From contig CAVXHI010000002.1 in assembly GCA_963761655.1 (NCBI GenBank), positions 806,001-870,000 of the forward strand: a stretch of DNA of 64,000 bases. The letters run 5' to 3'. The translations under genes and the position numbers were made by a program. Each line of letters begins with the position of its first letter. Position 1 is the first letter of the stretch. The DNA comes from RYN-122 sp963761655. Its GTDB lineage: Bacteria > Actinomycetota > Actinomycetes > Mycobacteriales > SCTD01. A model generated the notes under the pieces. It had not been told where the DNA came from. It saw only the letters and a program-made list of their open reading frames with translations, and made no database searches. Positions 43,470-55,731 of this stretch are shown here, piece after piece.

Positions 43470-43559
43470 GATGCCTCCCCCGGTCACTGGCCGCCCGGAC
43501 TGTTGCACGCGCACGCGGCGCGGGCGCGTCCGGCGCAGGTGGCTCCCCTCACACCGCCG

Positions 43560-44216
43560 TCAGGCGACGCCGGCGGCCGCCTCGCGCAGCCGGCGGACGG
43601 CGTCGGCAGGGTCGGCCGCGCCGTAGACCGCGCTGCCGGCCACGAGGACGTCGGCCCCGGCCTCGGCGCACCGCTCGACCGTCTCCAGGCTGACGCCGCC
43701 GTCGACCTGCAGCCAGACGTCGAGGTCGCCGATCGCGGCCCGGGCCTTCCGGATCTTGGGCAGCACGACGTCGAGGAAGGCCTGGCCCCCGAAGCCCGGC
43801 TCCACGCTCATGACCAGCAGCATGTCCATCTCGGTCAGCAGGTCGAGCCAGGGCTCCACCGGCGTCGCCGGCTTGAGGGCCATCCCGGCGCGCGCGCCCT
43901 TGCTGCGCAGCTCCCGGGCCAGGCGCACCGGGGCCTTCGCGGCCTCGACGTGGAACGTCACGCTCCCGGCACCCGCCTCGGCGTACGCCGGGGCCCAGCG
44001 GTCCGGGTCCTCGATCATGAGGTGGCAGTCGACCGGGACGGTGGTGCTCCTCAGGACCGCCTCGACGACGGGGAGCCCGAGGGTCAGGTTCGGCACGAAG
44101 TGGCCGTCCATGACGTCGACGTGCGCCCAGTCGGCCGCGCCCTCGATCCGGGCCAGCTCGTCGGCGAGGCGGGCGAAGTCGGCGGACAGGATGCTCGGGC
44201 TGATCTGGATGCTCAC
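43560..44216 (-). CDS. rpe: Ribulose-phosphate 3-epimerase
   Basis: Interconverts ribulose-5-P and xylulose-5-P in the pentose phosphate pathway, 218 residues. TIM-barrel motifs ISPSILSADFARLADE, HVDVMDGHFVPNLTLG, VDCHLMIEDP, LVMSVEPGFGGQAF and LQVDGGVSLETV carry the metal ligands. GTG 44216 is 19 nt after rsmB, with CAGACT six nt before as a weak -10. Confidence 0.97.
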   Translation of the reverse strand: MSIQISPSILSADFARLADELARIEGAADWAHVDVMDGHFVPNLTLGLPVVEAVLRSTTVPVDCHLMIEDPDRWAPAYAEAGAGSVTFHVEAAKAPVRLARELRSKGARAGMALKPATPVEPWLDLLTEMDMLLVMSVEPGFGGQAFLDVVLPKIRKARAAIGDLDVWLQVDGGVSLETVERCAEAGADVLVAGSAVYGAADPADAVRRLREAAAGVA

Positions 44217-44235
44217 GGAGCCAGTCTGCCGGGGG

Positions 44236-45651
44236 TCACGCGCGGCGGCGGAGCAGCGCCAGGTACATCGCGTCCGTGCCGTGCCGGTGCGGCCAGAGCT
44301 GCACCGCCGGGCCGTCGCCGAGGTCGGGCACCCCGGGCAGGAGCGGCCGGACGTCGAGCTGCTCGAGCTCGGGGTGCCGGCGCAGGACGTCGAGCACGGG
44401 GACGACGGTCTCGGCGAGGTGCGGGCTGCAGGTCGCGTAGACGAGGACACCGCCGGGGCGGAGCAGGCGGGCGGCGGCGTCGAGCAGCTCGCCCTGCAGC
44501 CGGGTCAGCGGGGGGAGGTCGGACGGCTGGCGCCGCCACCGGGCCTCGGGGCGGCGGCGCAGGGCGCCGAGCCCGCTGCACGGGGCGTCCAGCAGCACCC
44601 GGTCGGCGCTGCCGTCGGCGAGCGGCGGCGTGCGGCTGTCGGTGGTGAGGACCTGCCGGACCCCGGCCTGCCGCACGAGCCGGGCCCGGTGCGGCTGCGC
44701 CTCGCAGGCGACGAGCACGGCGTCGCGCCGGTCGCCGAGGGCCTGCAGGAGGGACGCCTTCCCGCCCGGGCCGGCGCAGAGGTCGACCCAGAGCCGGTCC
44801 GGCCCCTCGAGCGGGGCGACGGCGAGCGCGAGGGCCACGAGCTGGCTGCCCTCGTCCTGGACCCCGGCCGAGCCGTCCCGGACCGCGGGAACGTCGCCGG
44901 GGTCGCCGCCGCCCTCGAGCCGCACCGCGTACGGCGACCACGGGCCGGGCGTCCCGCCGCTGGCACCGGCGAGGGCGTCCCGGTCGACGGTGCGGGCGAC
45001 GAGGTGGACCTGGGGGCGGGCGTCGTCGGCCTCGAGGGCGGCCGCCGCCTCCTCGAGGTCGCCGCGCAGGGCGTCGCGGAAGGCCGAGGCGATCCAGCGG
45101 GGGTGGCTGTGCCGCAGGGCCAGGGCGCCGACCGGGTCGCCCTCGGGCTCCAGCTGGGCGAGCCAGGCGTCCAGGTCCTGCGCGGCGACCTTGCGCAGGA
45201 CGGCGTTGACGAGGGCGGCCGGACCCGCGGTGGTGACCCGGCGGGCGAGGTCGACGGTCGCGCTGACCGCCGCGTGGACCGGTGTCCGCATGCGCAGGAG
45301 CTGGTGGGCGCCGAGCCGCAGGACGTCGAGCACGGGCGGGTCCAGCCGGTCGAGCGGCCGGTCGACGCACTCCTGCAGCACGGCGTCGAGCAGGCCGCGG
45401 CCGCGGAGCGCCCCGTAGGCGAGCTCGGTGGCGAACGCGGCGTCCCGGGTGTCGAGCCGGCGCTCACGCAGGAGGCCGGGCAGGACGAGGTTGGCGTAGG
45501 CGTCGCGCTCGCGGACGGCCTTGAGGACGTCGTACGCGGCCTCGCGGGCCGGGTCCGCGGAGGGAGCCCGCAGCTGCGGCCGCTTCTTCGCCGCGTTGGC
45601 CCGGCCGCGGCCGCCGACCGGGGTGCTGCGCGGGCGCTCGGGCCGGGTCAC
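44236..45651 (-). CDS. rsmB: 16S rRNA m5C methyltransferase RsmB
   Basis: 471 residues. An N-terminal NusB-like RNA-binding domain (AREAAYDVLKAVRERDAYAN, AVLRKVA) is joined to an NOL1/NOP2/Sun methyltransferase. SAM motif is LWVDLCAGPGGKASLLQAL; the catalytic cysteines are in VLLDAPCSGLGALRRRPE and VYATCSPHLAE. It methylates C967 in E. coli. GTG 45651 overlaps the fmt stop (GTGA). Confidence 0.95.
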   Translation of the reverse strand: MTRPERPRSTPVGGRGRANAAKKRPQLRAPSADPAREAAYDVLKAVRERDAYANLVLPGLLRERRLDTRDAAFATELAYGALRGRGLLDAVLQECVDRPLDRLDPPVLDVLRLGAHQLLRMRTPVHAAVSATVDLARRVTTAGPAALVNAVLRKVAAQDLDAWLAQLEPEGDPVGALALRHSHPRWIASAFRDALRGDLEEAAAALEADDARPQVHLVARTVDRDALAGASGGTPGPWSPYAVRLEGGGDPGDVPAVRDGSAGVQDEGSQLVALALAVAPLEGPDRLWVDLCAGPGGKASLLQALGDRRDAVLVACEAQPHRARLVRQAGVRQVLTTDSRTPPLADGSADRVLLDAPCSGLGALRRRPEARWRRQPSDLPPLTRLQGELLDAAARLLRPGGVLVYATCSPHLAETVVPVLDVLRRHPELEQLDVRPLLPGVPDLGDGPAVQLWPHRHGTDAMYLALLRRRA

Positions 45652-46556
45652 GCGAAGGCCTCGCCGGGCTCCGGCCGCAGACCGCGCAGCCAGTCGGCCG
45701 CCTGCATCGGTCCCTTGCCCTCGGGCCGGACCTCGCCGAGCCGCACCGCCGTCGTCGCGGTGCCCACGAGGTCGCCGTCCAGGGCGCCCGGCGCCAGGTG
45801 CACCTCTGTCGTCGTGACCGGTCCGAGCTTGACCCGCTTGCCCCGGAAGGTCGTCCAGGCGCCCGGGGCGGGCGTGCACGCGCGGACCACCCGGTCGACC
45901 CGCAGGGCGGGGGCGGACCAGTCGACCCGGGCGTCGTCGACGCTGATCTTCGGGGCCAGCGACACGCCCTCCGCCGGCTGCGGGACGGCCTGCAGCTCCC
46001 CGGACGCGATCCCGTCGAGGACCGCGACGAGCAGGCCGGCGCCGGCCGTGGACAGCCGGTCGAGCAGGTCGGCCGAGGTGTCGGCGGGGCGCACGGTCTC
46101 GGTCAGGACGCCGTAGACCGGCCCGGTGTCGAGGCCCTCCTCGAGCGCGAACACCGAGGCGCCCGTCGTCTCGTCGCCGGCCAGCAGGGCGTGCTGCACG
46201 GGAGCCGCCCCGCGCCAGGCCGGCAGCAGCGAGAAGTGCAGGTTGACCCAGCCGTGGAGCGGCACGTCGAGCACCGGCCGCGGCACGAGGGCGCCGTACG
46301 CGACGACGGGGCAGCAGTCGGGCGCGAGCGCGCGCAGCCGCTCCTGGAAGTCCTCGTCGCGCGGGTGCCTCGGGGTCAGGACCTCGACGCCGGCCTCGAG
46401 CGCCAGCTCCTTGACCGGGCTCGGGCGCAGCGTCCGGCCGCGACCGGCCGGGGCGTCGGGCCGGGTGACCACGGCCGCGACGTCGTGACCGCTGTCGAGC
46501 AGGGCCCGCAGCGACGGGAGCGCCGGCGCCGGGGTGCCGGCGAACACGAGCCTCAG
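45648..46556 (-). CDS. fmt: Methionyl-tRNA formyltransferase with probable CTG start
   Basis: Formylates initiator Met-tRNA using 10-formyl-THF, 302 residues. Motifs: LVFAGTPAPALPSLRALL, VVTRPDAPAGRGR, the folate-site NLHFSLLPAWRGAAPVQHAL with catalytic Asn and His, and LEEGLDTGPVYG. Relatives start M-(K/R)-LVFAGTP. Here the matching codon is CTG 46556, overlapping the def stop as CTGA, and no ATG, GTG or TTG occurs at or before it after def. GTG 46547 would remove the first strand. Confidence 0.94.
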   Translation of the reverse strand: MRLVFAGTPAPALPSLRALLDSGHDVAAVVTRPDAPAGRGRTLRPSPVKELALEAGVEVLTPRHPRDEDFQERLRALAPDCCPVVAYGALVPRPVLDVPLHGWVNLHFSLLPAWRGAAPVQHALLAGDETTGASVFALEEGLDTGPVYGVLTETVRPADTSADLLDRLSTAGAGLLVAVLDGIASGELQAVPQPAEGVSLAPKISVDDARVDWSAPALRVDRVVRACTPAPGAWTTFRGKRVKLGPVTTTEVHLAPGALDGDLVGTATTAVRLGEVRPEGKGPMQAADWLRGLRPEPGEAFA

Positions 46557-47101
46557 CGGGCCCGCCCGAACAGCGGGTGCGGGCTCTGCTTCACCTGCGG
46601 GGCCGGCTCGTTGGCCCACTCGGCCAGCCGGACGGCCTCGAACGCCGCCCGCTTGGTCTCGGGGTCGAGCCGGTCGACGAACAGGATCCCGTCGAGGTGG
46701 TCGGTCTCGTGCTGCACGCACCGGGCCAGCAGGTCCGAGCCCTCGATCGTCACGGGGTCGCCGTAGACGTTCTGGCCGTGCGCCACGACGTGCTGCTTGC
46801 GGACGCAGTCGAAGGTGAGGTCGGGCAGGGACAGGCACCCCTCGGGCCCGTCCTGCTCCTCGTTGGTGGGGAAGTGCAGCACCGGGTTGATCAGGTGCCC
46901 GAACGCGTCGTCGACGTCGTAGACGAACACCCGCAGCCCGACGCCGATCTGCGGGGCGGCGAGGCCCACGCCGGGTGCGTCGACCATCGTGTCGGACAGG
47001 TCCTTGACGAGACGGCGGAGCTCCTTGTCGAACGTCGTCACGACCGCCGCGGGCGTCCGGAGGACGGGGTCGCCCATGAGGCGGATCGGTCGGGTGCTCA
47101 C
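46553..47101 (-). CDS. def: Peptide deformylase
   Basis: Removes the N-formyl group from nascent proteins, 182 residues. The three signature motifs are GVGLAAPQIG, EGCLSLP and the metal-binding QHETDHLDGILF. It starts with GTG 47101. TAGACT ends 6 nt before it, so a leaderless mRNA is likely. Together with fmt, whose start overlaps its stop, it forms the formylation cycle. Confidence 0.97.
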   Translation of the reverse strand: MSTRPIRLMGDPVLRTPAAVVTTFDKELRRLVKDLSDTMVDAPGVGLAAPQIGVGLRVFVYDVDDAFGHLINPVLHFPTNEEQDGPEGCLSLPDLTFDCVRKQHVVAHGQNVYGDPVTIEGSDLLARCVQHETDHLDGILFVDRLDPETKRAAFEAVRLAEWANEPAPQVKQSPHPLFGRAR

Positions 47102-47107
47102 GACCCG

Positions 47108-47113
47108 AGTCTA
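47108..47113 (-). promoter_or_regulatory. Putative -10 box (TAGACT) for leaderless def
   Basis: TAGACT followed by 6 nt and then the def GTG. It lies between the priA stop and def. Confidence 0.5.
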
Positions 47114-47117
47114 GGCG

Positions 47118-49115
47118 TCAGAGCAGGCTGGCCGGGTCGAGCTCGACCCGCACCGGGTCGGCCTTGCGGGCGCTCCGTCTCGCGCTCACCTCGCGCAGGG
47201 CCGCGGCGAGGGCGGGCCCCTGCTCGCGGGGCACCCGGACCAGGAGCCGCTCGCCGTCCCCGGACGGGACCGGGCCGAGCAGGTCGGCGCCCTCCGGCAG
47301 GGCGAGGTCGGCGACGACGTCCGCCAGCGCCTCGGCGCTCCCGTCGACCGCGGCCATCCGGGTCGACGGCGGGAAGCGCAGCTCGGCGCGGGCCGCGAGC
47401 TCGCGCCGGGCCGCACCCGCCGGGTCCCAGCGGACGAGCGCCTGCACGGGCACGAGCCCCCGGTCCGCCACCACGACGACCCGGCCGCCCTCGGACGCCG
47501 GCCGGCACAGCGCCGCCGCCGCCGCCCAGCGGCGCAGCGCCTCCTCCCCGGCCCGCAGCTCGGCCCGGCCGAGGGCCGCCCAGCCGTCCAGCAGCAGCAC
47601 CGCGCCGTACGCCGCCACCGGCTCGGCGCCCGGCGTGCAGACCACGAGGGCCGGCGCGGCGGGGACGACGGCGAGGACCTCCTCGCGGCCGCTCGTGCGG
47701 ACCGGGACCCCCGGGAACGCCCGCCCCAGCTCCTCGGCGGTGCGTCGCGCCCCGACGACGACGGCCCGCAGGGCGCGTCCCCCGCACGCGGGGCAGGCCC
47801 AGTCGCCGGCGAGGTGCCCGCACCAGCCGCAGGCGGCGACCGAGGAGCGGGCCGACGCCGTGAGGGGGCCGGAGCAGGCGGCGCAGCGGGCGGGCGTCCG
47901 GTCGCGGACGCAGGCGAGGCTCGGGACGTAGCCGCGCCGGGGCACCTGCACCAGGACCGGCTCCTCCCGCGCGAGCGCCTCGCGGGCAGCGGCGAAGGCG
48001 GCGGCCGGCAGCCGGGCGGCCCGGGCGAGGGGGTCGCGGGCGAGGTCGTCGTCGGACACGCCCTCGACCCGCGGCGCGACCGCCCGGACGACCTCGCGAG
48101 CCGCCTCGACCGGCCGGGCCCACCCGCTGTCGACCAGCAGCTGGGCCTCCGCCGTCCGGACGTGGCCGCCGACGAGCGCCCCGGCCCCGGACAGGTGGGC
48201 CCGGCGGACGAGGACGTCGCGGACCGTGCAGTACGGGGCCCGGGGCTCGGCGTGGAGGTCGTCGCCGTCGTCCCACACGACGACGAGCCCGAGGTCGGCC
48301 ACCGGCGCCCAGGCGGCCGCCCGGGTGCCGACGGCCACCCGGACCTGCCCCCGGCGCACGGCGAGCCAGCGGCGGTAGCGCTCGGCAGGCCCGAGGTCGG
48401 CGGACAGCACGACGTGCGGGACCCCGGCCAGGGCGGCGGACACGCGGGCGACGTCGCGGCCGTCCGGCACCACCACGACCGCCCCGCGGCCCGACGCCGC
48501 GCACGCCTGGACCGCTGCGGCGAGCTCCTGCGGCCAGGACGGACCGGGCAGCGCCGACCAGACGGCCCGCGGCGACCGCCCCTGCTGCAGAGCGTCGAGC
48601 AGCCCGGGGCCGGCCGGGTACCGCGCCCAGCTGCCGACCTCCGGTGCGGGCGGGGGCGGGTCCGGCTCCTCCGCCGCCTCCCCCTCCACCCGGGCGTGCC
48701 GGGGCGGCAGGGCCAGCCGCAGGACGTCGTACAGCGAACCGGCCCAGCGGTCGGCGACGTCGCGGGCGAGGGCCGCGACCTCGGCGGACAGCACCGGCTC
48801 CGCGCTGACCAGCCGGGTCAGGGGCGCGAGGGTGCGGCCGCTGTCGGAGGTCGCCTCGCGGGCCAGCACGACGCCGTCGACCTGCCGCCCGGCGAAGCGG
48901 ACCCGGACGCGGCAGCCGGCCCGGGCGCCCTCGGCGAGGTCCTCGGGCACCGCGTAGTCGAAGGGCCGGTCGAGGTGGGCGAGCCCGCTGTCGACCGCCA
49001 CCCGGGCGACCGGGAGGTGCTCGGCGACCGGGCGCGGCGCCGCGCCCGCACGGCGCCGTCCGGGGGCGAGCCCGGGCAGGGTCGCGGCGGCGACCTCGTC
49101 CTGGGCTGCGGGCAC
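47118..49115 (-). CDS. priA: Primosomal protein N' (PriA), helicase motifs degenerate
   Basis: 665 residues. The N-terminal DNA-binding domain (VARVAVDSGLAHLDRPFDYA, VRVRFAGRQVDGVVL) and the zinc cluster (CVRDRTPARCAACSG, CGWCGHLAGDWACPACGG) are PriA-like. The Walker A site expected after WPQELAAAVQ is missing (GRGAVVVVPDG instead of GxGKT), and the DExH box reads WDDGDDLH. Actinobacterial PriA proteins are known for lacking detectable helicase domains. GTG 49115 lies 7 nt after TAGCCT, suggesting a leaderless mRNA. Confidence 0.9.
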   Translation of the reverse strand: MPAAQDEVAAATLPGLAPGRRRAGAAPRPVAEHLPVARVAVDSGLAHLDRPFDYAVPEDLAEGARAGCRVRVRFAGRQVDGVVLAREATSDSGRTLAPLTRLVSAEPVLSAEVAALARDVADRWAGSLYDVLRLALPPRHARVEGEAAEEPDPPPPAPEVGSWARYPAGPGLLDALQQGRSPRAVWSALPGPSWPQELAAAVQACAASGRGAVVVVPDGRDVARVSAALAGVPHVVLSADLGPAERYRRWLAVRRGQVRVAVGTRAAAWAPVADLGLVVVWDDGDDLHAEPRAPYCTVRDVLVRRAHLSGAGALVGGHVRTAEAQLLVDSGWARPVEAAREVVRAVAPRVEGVSDDDLARDPLARAARLPAAAFAAAREALAREEPVLVQVPRRGYVPSLACVRDRTPARCAACSGPLTASARSSVAACGWCGHLAGDWACPACGGRALRAVVVGARRTAEELGRAFPGVPVRTSGREEVLAVVPAAPALVVCTPGAEPVAAYGAVLLLDGWAALGRAELRAGEEALRRWAAAAALCRPASEGGRVVVVADRGLVPVQALVRWDPAGAARRELAARAELRFPPSTRMAAVDGSAEALADVVADLALPEGADLLGPVPSGDGERLLVRVPREQGPALAAALREVSARRSARKADPVRVELDPASLL

Positions 49116-49122
49116 GCGAGCG

Positions 49123-49128
49123 AGGCTA
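49123..49128 (-). promoter_or_regulatory. Putative -10 box (TAGCCT) for leaderless priA
   Basis: TAGCCT followed by 7 nt and then the priA GTG. Confidence 0.5.
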
Positions 49129-49202
49129 GGAGGCAGCTCCGACAGTCCCGCCCTCCTCCCCAGGGCGCGGCGTGGGAGCCCGGTCCTGTCGGGGGGCGGC
49201 CG

Positions 49203-49208
49203 TACCGT
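49203..49208 (+). promoter_or_regulatory. Putative -10 box (TACCGT) for leaderless RecB-like gene
   Basis: TACCGT followed by 7 nt and then ATG 49216. It is divergent from the priA promoter 75 nt away. Confidence 0.5.
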
Positions 49209-49215
49209 CCCTGCC

Positions 49216-50127
49216 ATGACCACCGTCGACCTCGCGCCCCCCGTCGTGGGTGCCGAGCTGCCCGTCCTGGGCTCGCTCAGCCCCTCCCGGGCCGGGGACT
49301 TCATGACCTGCCCGCTGCTGTTCCGCTTCCGCACGATCGACCGGCTGCCCCAGGCGCCGTCGTCGGCGGCGACCCGCGGCACGGTCGTGCACGGCGTGCT
49401 CGAGCGCCTGTTCGACCTGCCGGCCGCGGCCCGCACCCTCGCGTCGGCCACCGGGCTGCTCCGCCCGGAGTGGGAGCGCCTGCGCGAGGCGCAGCCCGAC
49501 GTCGCCGGCCTGTTCGCCGACGACGCCGAGCTGCAGACCTGGCTGACCAGCGCGGAGAAGCTCCTCGAGGGGTACTTCACGCTCGAGGACCCGACCCGGC
49601 TCGAGCCGGCCGAGCGGGAGCGGCTCGTGCAGGTCGTGCTCCCCGGGGGGCTGCGGCTGCGCGGGATCGTCGACCGGCTCGACGTCGCCCCCTCGGGCGC
49701 GGTCCGCGTCGTGGACTACAAGACGGGCCGGGCGCCGGGCGAGGCGTTCGAGGGCAAGGCCCTGTTCCAGATGAAGTTCTACGCACTCGTGCTCTGGCGG
49801 ACCACGGGCACCGTCCCGACGCTCCTGCAGCTGATGTACCTGGGCGACCGCGAGGTCCTGCGCTACGTCCCCGACGAGGCCGACCTCGTCGCCACCGAGC
49901 GCAAGCTGCTGGCCCTGTGGGCGGCGATCGAGCGGGCGACGCAGCTGCGCGAGTTCCCGCCGCGGCAGTCCAAGCTCTGCGGCTGGTGCGACCACCAGGC
50001 GCTCTGCCCCTCGTTCGGCGGCACCCCGCCGCCCTTCCCGGAGGTCGTGCCCGGCCCGGACGTCCCGCTGCCCCACCAGGCCGCCGCGGTCGAGGCGGAG
50101 CAGGCCCGAGCGGCACGGACCGCGTGA
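49216..50127 (+). CDS. RecB-family PD-(D/E)XK exonuclease, iron-sulfur type
   Basis: 303 residues, a stand-alone nuclease domain of the RecB/Cas4/AddB-like group without helicase. LSPSRAGDFMTCPLLFRF carries the first cysteine, RGTVVHGVLERLF the His, GIVDRLDVAPSGAVRVVDYK the catalytic D and DxK, then QMKFYALVLW, and CGWCDHQALC the last three cysteines of a probable 4Fe-4S cluster. Common in actinobacteria. No CRISPR array or helicase partner is near, so a role in DNA repair is inferred. Confidence 0.9.
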   Translation: MTTVDLAPPVVGAELPVLGSLSPSRAGDFMTCPLLFRFRTIDRLPQAPSSAATRGTVVHGVLERLFDLPAAARTLASATGLLRPEWERLREAQPDVAGLFADDAELQTWLTSAEKLLEGYFTLEDPTRLEPAERERLVQVVLPGGLRLRGIVDRLDVAPSGAVRVVDYKTGRAPGEAFEGKALFQMKFYALVLWRTTGTVPTLLQLMYLGDREVLRYVPDEADLVATERKLLALWAAIERATQLREFPPRQSKLCGWCDHQALCPSFGGTPPPFPEVVPGPDVPLPHQAAAVEAEQARAARTA

Positions 50128-50191
50128 CCGGACGGGCCTGATCCGTCACACTGCGCTCAGGACCGTCCCCGCACCGAGCACTGGAGAGCGC

Positions 50192-51073
50192 GTGAGCATC
50201 ACCGAGCAGGAGCCCGACACCGCCGTGGCGCACGCCGACGAGCTGGTCACCGAGGCCGTCACGGAGGCGCCCGCCTCGGCCGGCGACATGTCCGTCGGCA
50301 AGCAGCTGAGGATGGCCCTGCCGGAGACCTTCGAGACGGTCGAACAGGAGCGTGCCCACCGCAAGGCCAAGCTGGCGGCCGCGTTCCGGATGTTCAGCAA
50401 GGCGGGCCTCGACGAGGGCGTCGCCGGCCACATCACGGTCCGCGACCCCGAGCACCCCGACACGTTCTGGGTCAACCCGTTCGGCATGCACTTCGGCATG
50501 ATCAAGAGCTCCGACCTGGTGCGGGTCAGCCACGAGGGCCAGGTCATCGAGGGCGACCGCGCCGTCAACGGCGCCGCGGTCGCGATCCACTGCGCCGTGC
50601 ACGCCGCCCGGCCCGACGTCCTCGCCGCCGCCCACGCGCACGGCCCGTACGGCAAGACGCTGAGCAGCCTCGAGATGACCGTCGAGCCGCTGACCCAGGA
50701 CGCCTGCGCGTTCTACGAGGACATCGGCGTCTACGACGACTACACCGGCGTCGTCCTCGACAAGGAGGAGGGCGAGCGGATCGGCAAGGCGCTCGGCCCG
50801 CACAAGGCCGTCGTCCTGCGCAACCACGGGATGCTGACGGTCGGCGAGAGCGTCGACAGCGCCGCCTGGTGGTTCCTCACCCTCGAGCGCACCGCGCAGG
50901 CCCAGCTCATGGCCTACTCCGCGGCCGCCGGACACGGCAGCAAGCCGCGCCAGATCCGCCAGCACGAGGCCGAGCAGACGCGCGGCCAGGTCGGGTTCGA
51001 GCTCGCCGGGTGGTTCCAGTTCCAGCCGATCTGGGAGCGCATCAGCAAGGACAACCCCGACATCTTCGACTAG
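50192..51073 (+). CDS. Class II aldolase/adducin family protein
   Basis: 293 residues. After an acidic N-terminus of about 45 residues, the aldolase core shows HRKAKLAAAFRMFSKAGLDE, GVAGHITVRDPEHPDTFWVN, PFGMHFGMIKSSDLV, and metal-binding histidines in AAHAHGPYGKTL and VLRNHGMLTVGE. Substrates in this family include fuculose-, ribulose- and methylthioribulose-phosphates; the true one is unknown. GTG start at 50192 with TGGAGAG upstream. Its TAG stop interlocks with the convergent gene on CTAG. Confidence 0.9.
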   Translation: MSITEQEPDTAVAHADELVTEAVTEAPASAGDMSVGKQLRMALPETFETVEQERAHRKAKLAAAFRMFSKAGLDEGVAGHITVRDPEHPDTFWVNPFGMHFGMIKSSDLVRVSHEGQVIEGDRAVNGAAVAIHCAVHAARPDVLAAAHAHGPYGKTLSSLEMTVEPLTQDACAFYEDIGVYDDYTGVVLDKEEGERIGKALGPHKAVVLRNHGMLTVGESVDSAAWWFLTLERTAQAQLMAYSAAAGHGSKPRQIRQHEAEQTRGQVGFELAGWFQFQPIWERISKDNPDIFD

Positions 51074-51411
51074 CGGCCAGGCGCGACCGGGCCGGTCCCT
51101 GCGTGTCCGGGACCGGCCCGGTGCTCGTCCCGGGCCCGCAGGACGAGCAGGCAGGTCACGACCAGGGCGGCAGGCAACGCCACCAGGTCGCCGAGGGTCA
51201 GCCCGTGCTCGGGCGAGACCGGCAGCAGCACGGGCCCCTCGAGCGGGCCGTCCAGCAGCAGCCAGGCGGCCCCTGCGAGCACCTGCAGGACCAGCGCCGG
51301 CGACTCCAGCCGCTTCACCCCGGTCAGGGCGACGACGCCGGCGCCCGTCCCGGCGAGCAGGGGCACCAGCGCCGCCACGGCCGCCAGCGTCCCGTCGGAC
51401 AGCTCGCTCAC
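51070..51411 (-). CDS. Small membrane protein, unknown
   Basis: 113 residues with three predicted membrane helices: AVAALVPLLAGTGAGVVALT, VLQVLAGAAWLLL and LVALPAALVVTCLLVL. The C-terminus is polar (RARDEHRAGPG). GTG 51411 overlaps the HAD phosphatase stop (GTGA), so it is translated with it. I do not recognise a family. Confidence 0.65.
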   Translation of the reverse strand: MSELSDGTLAAVAALVPLLAGTGAGVVALTGVKRLESPALVLQVLAGAAWLLLDGPLEGPVLLPVSPEHGLTLGDLVALPAALVVTCLLVLRARDEHRAGPGHAGTGPVAPGR

Positions 51412-52066
51412 GCCACGAGCGCGGTGAGCGCCCCTGTCGTCAGGCCGTCCAGCGACGGCACGACCAGGCGGCGGGCCGAGGGCGCGAAGCCCACGCCGGC
51501 GACGCTCGGCACCGCGACGACCGCGCACCCGGCCGCCTCGCCCGACGCCACCCCCGACGGCGAGTCCTCGAGCACGACGCAGCGCGCGGGGTCGACGCCC
51601 AGGCGGGCAGCCGCCGTCAGGTACGGCTCGGGGTGCGGCTTGCCGTGCTCGACCTCGTCGCCCGCGACCGACAGGTCGAACGGCCCGAGCCCGGTGACGA
51701 GCACGGCGTCGACCAGCACCCGGTAGGACGACGACACCAGCGCGACCGGGACACCCGCCGCCCGCAGGTCGGCCAGCAGCGGGACGACCCCGGGGAGCAC
51801 CGGCAGGTCCTCGGCGAACAGCTCGACCATGCGGGCGAGCAGCCAGGCGGACGTCTCGGCCACCTGCGCGGGGGTGTCCGGGGCGCCGTACCACCGCAGG
51901 ATCGTCGGCACGGCGACCTCGAGCCGGGTCCCGACGATGGCCGCCTTGAGCTCCGGGCCGAACTCGCCCCCGAGCGTGCGGGCGAGCTCGACCTCGGCGA
52001 CGGTCCAGACCGGCTCGCTGTCGACCAGGAGCCCGTCCATGTCGAACAGGGCAGCGGCGAGGCCGC

Positions 52067-52070
<4 letters not shown>
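51408..52070 (-). CDS. HAD-superfamily phosphatase, beta-phosphoglucomutase-like
   Basis: 220 residues. Motif I is FDMDGLLVDSEPVW, the cap domain follows, motif II is VALVSSSYR, the Lys is in VEHGKPHPEPYL, and motif III is VVLEDSPSGVASGEAAGCAV. This layout is the subfamily of sugar-phosphate phosphatases and mutases. GTG 52070 overlaps the metH stop (GTGA). The gene following metH is a HAD phosphatase in several actinobacteria. Substrate unknown. Confidence 0.92.
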
Positions 52071-55628
<3,558 letters not shown>

Positions 55629-55634
55629 GCCTGG

Positions 55635-55640
55635 AGTCTA
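55635..55640 (-). promoter_or_regulatory. Putative -10 box (TAGACT) for leaderless metH
   Basis: TAGACT followed by 6 nt and then the metH GTG. Confidence 0.5.
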
Positions 55641-55731
55641 CCGAGCAGGCCGCACCAGGCCCCTCGTGGCGCCGAGGGACAGGTCACAGCGCTAGGTTCG
55701 ACGGCAACGCCCGAACCCTGGAGGAGCCCCC

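Noticed and set aside
43470..43559. FMN riboswitch before ribD
   Set aside because: Only 90 nt are available and none of the conserved RFN-element sequences is visible.
55629..55731. Cobalamin riboswitch before metH
   Set aside because: The intergenic gap is about 100 nt, no B12-box sequence is seen, and the -10 box lies 6 nt before the start codon.
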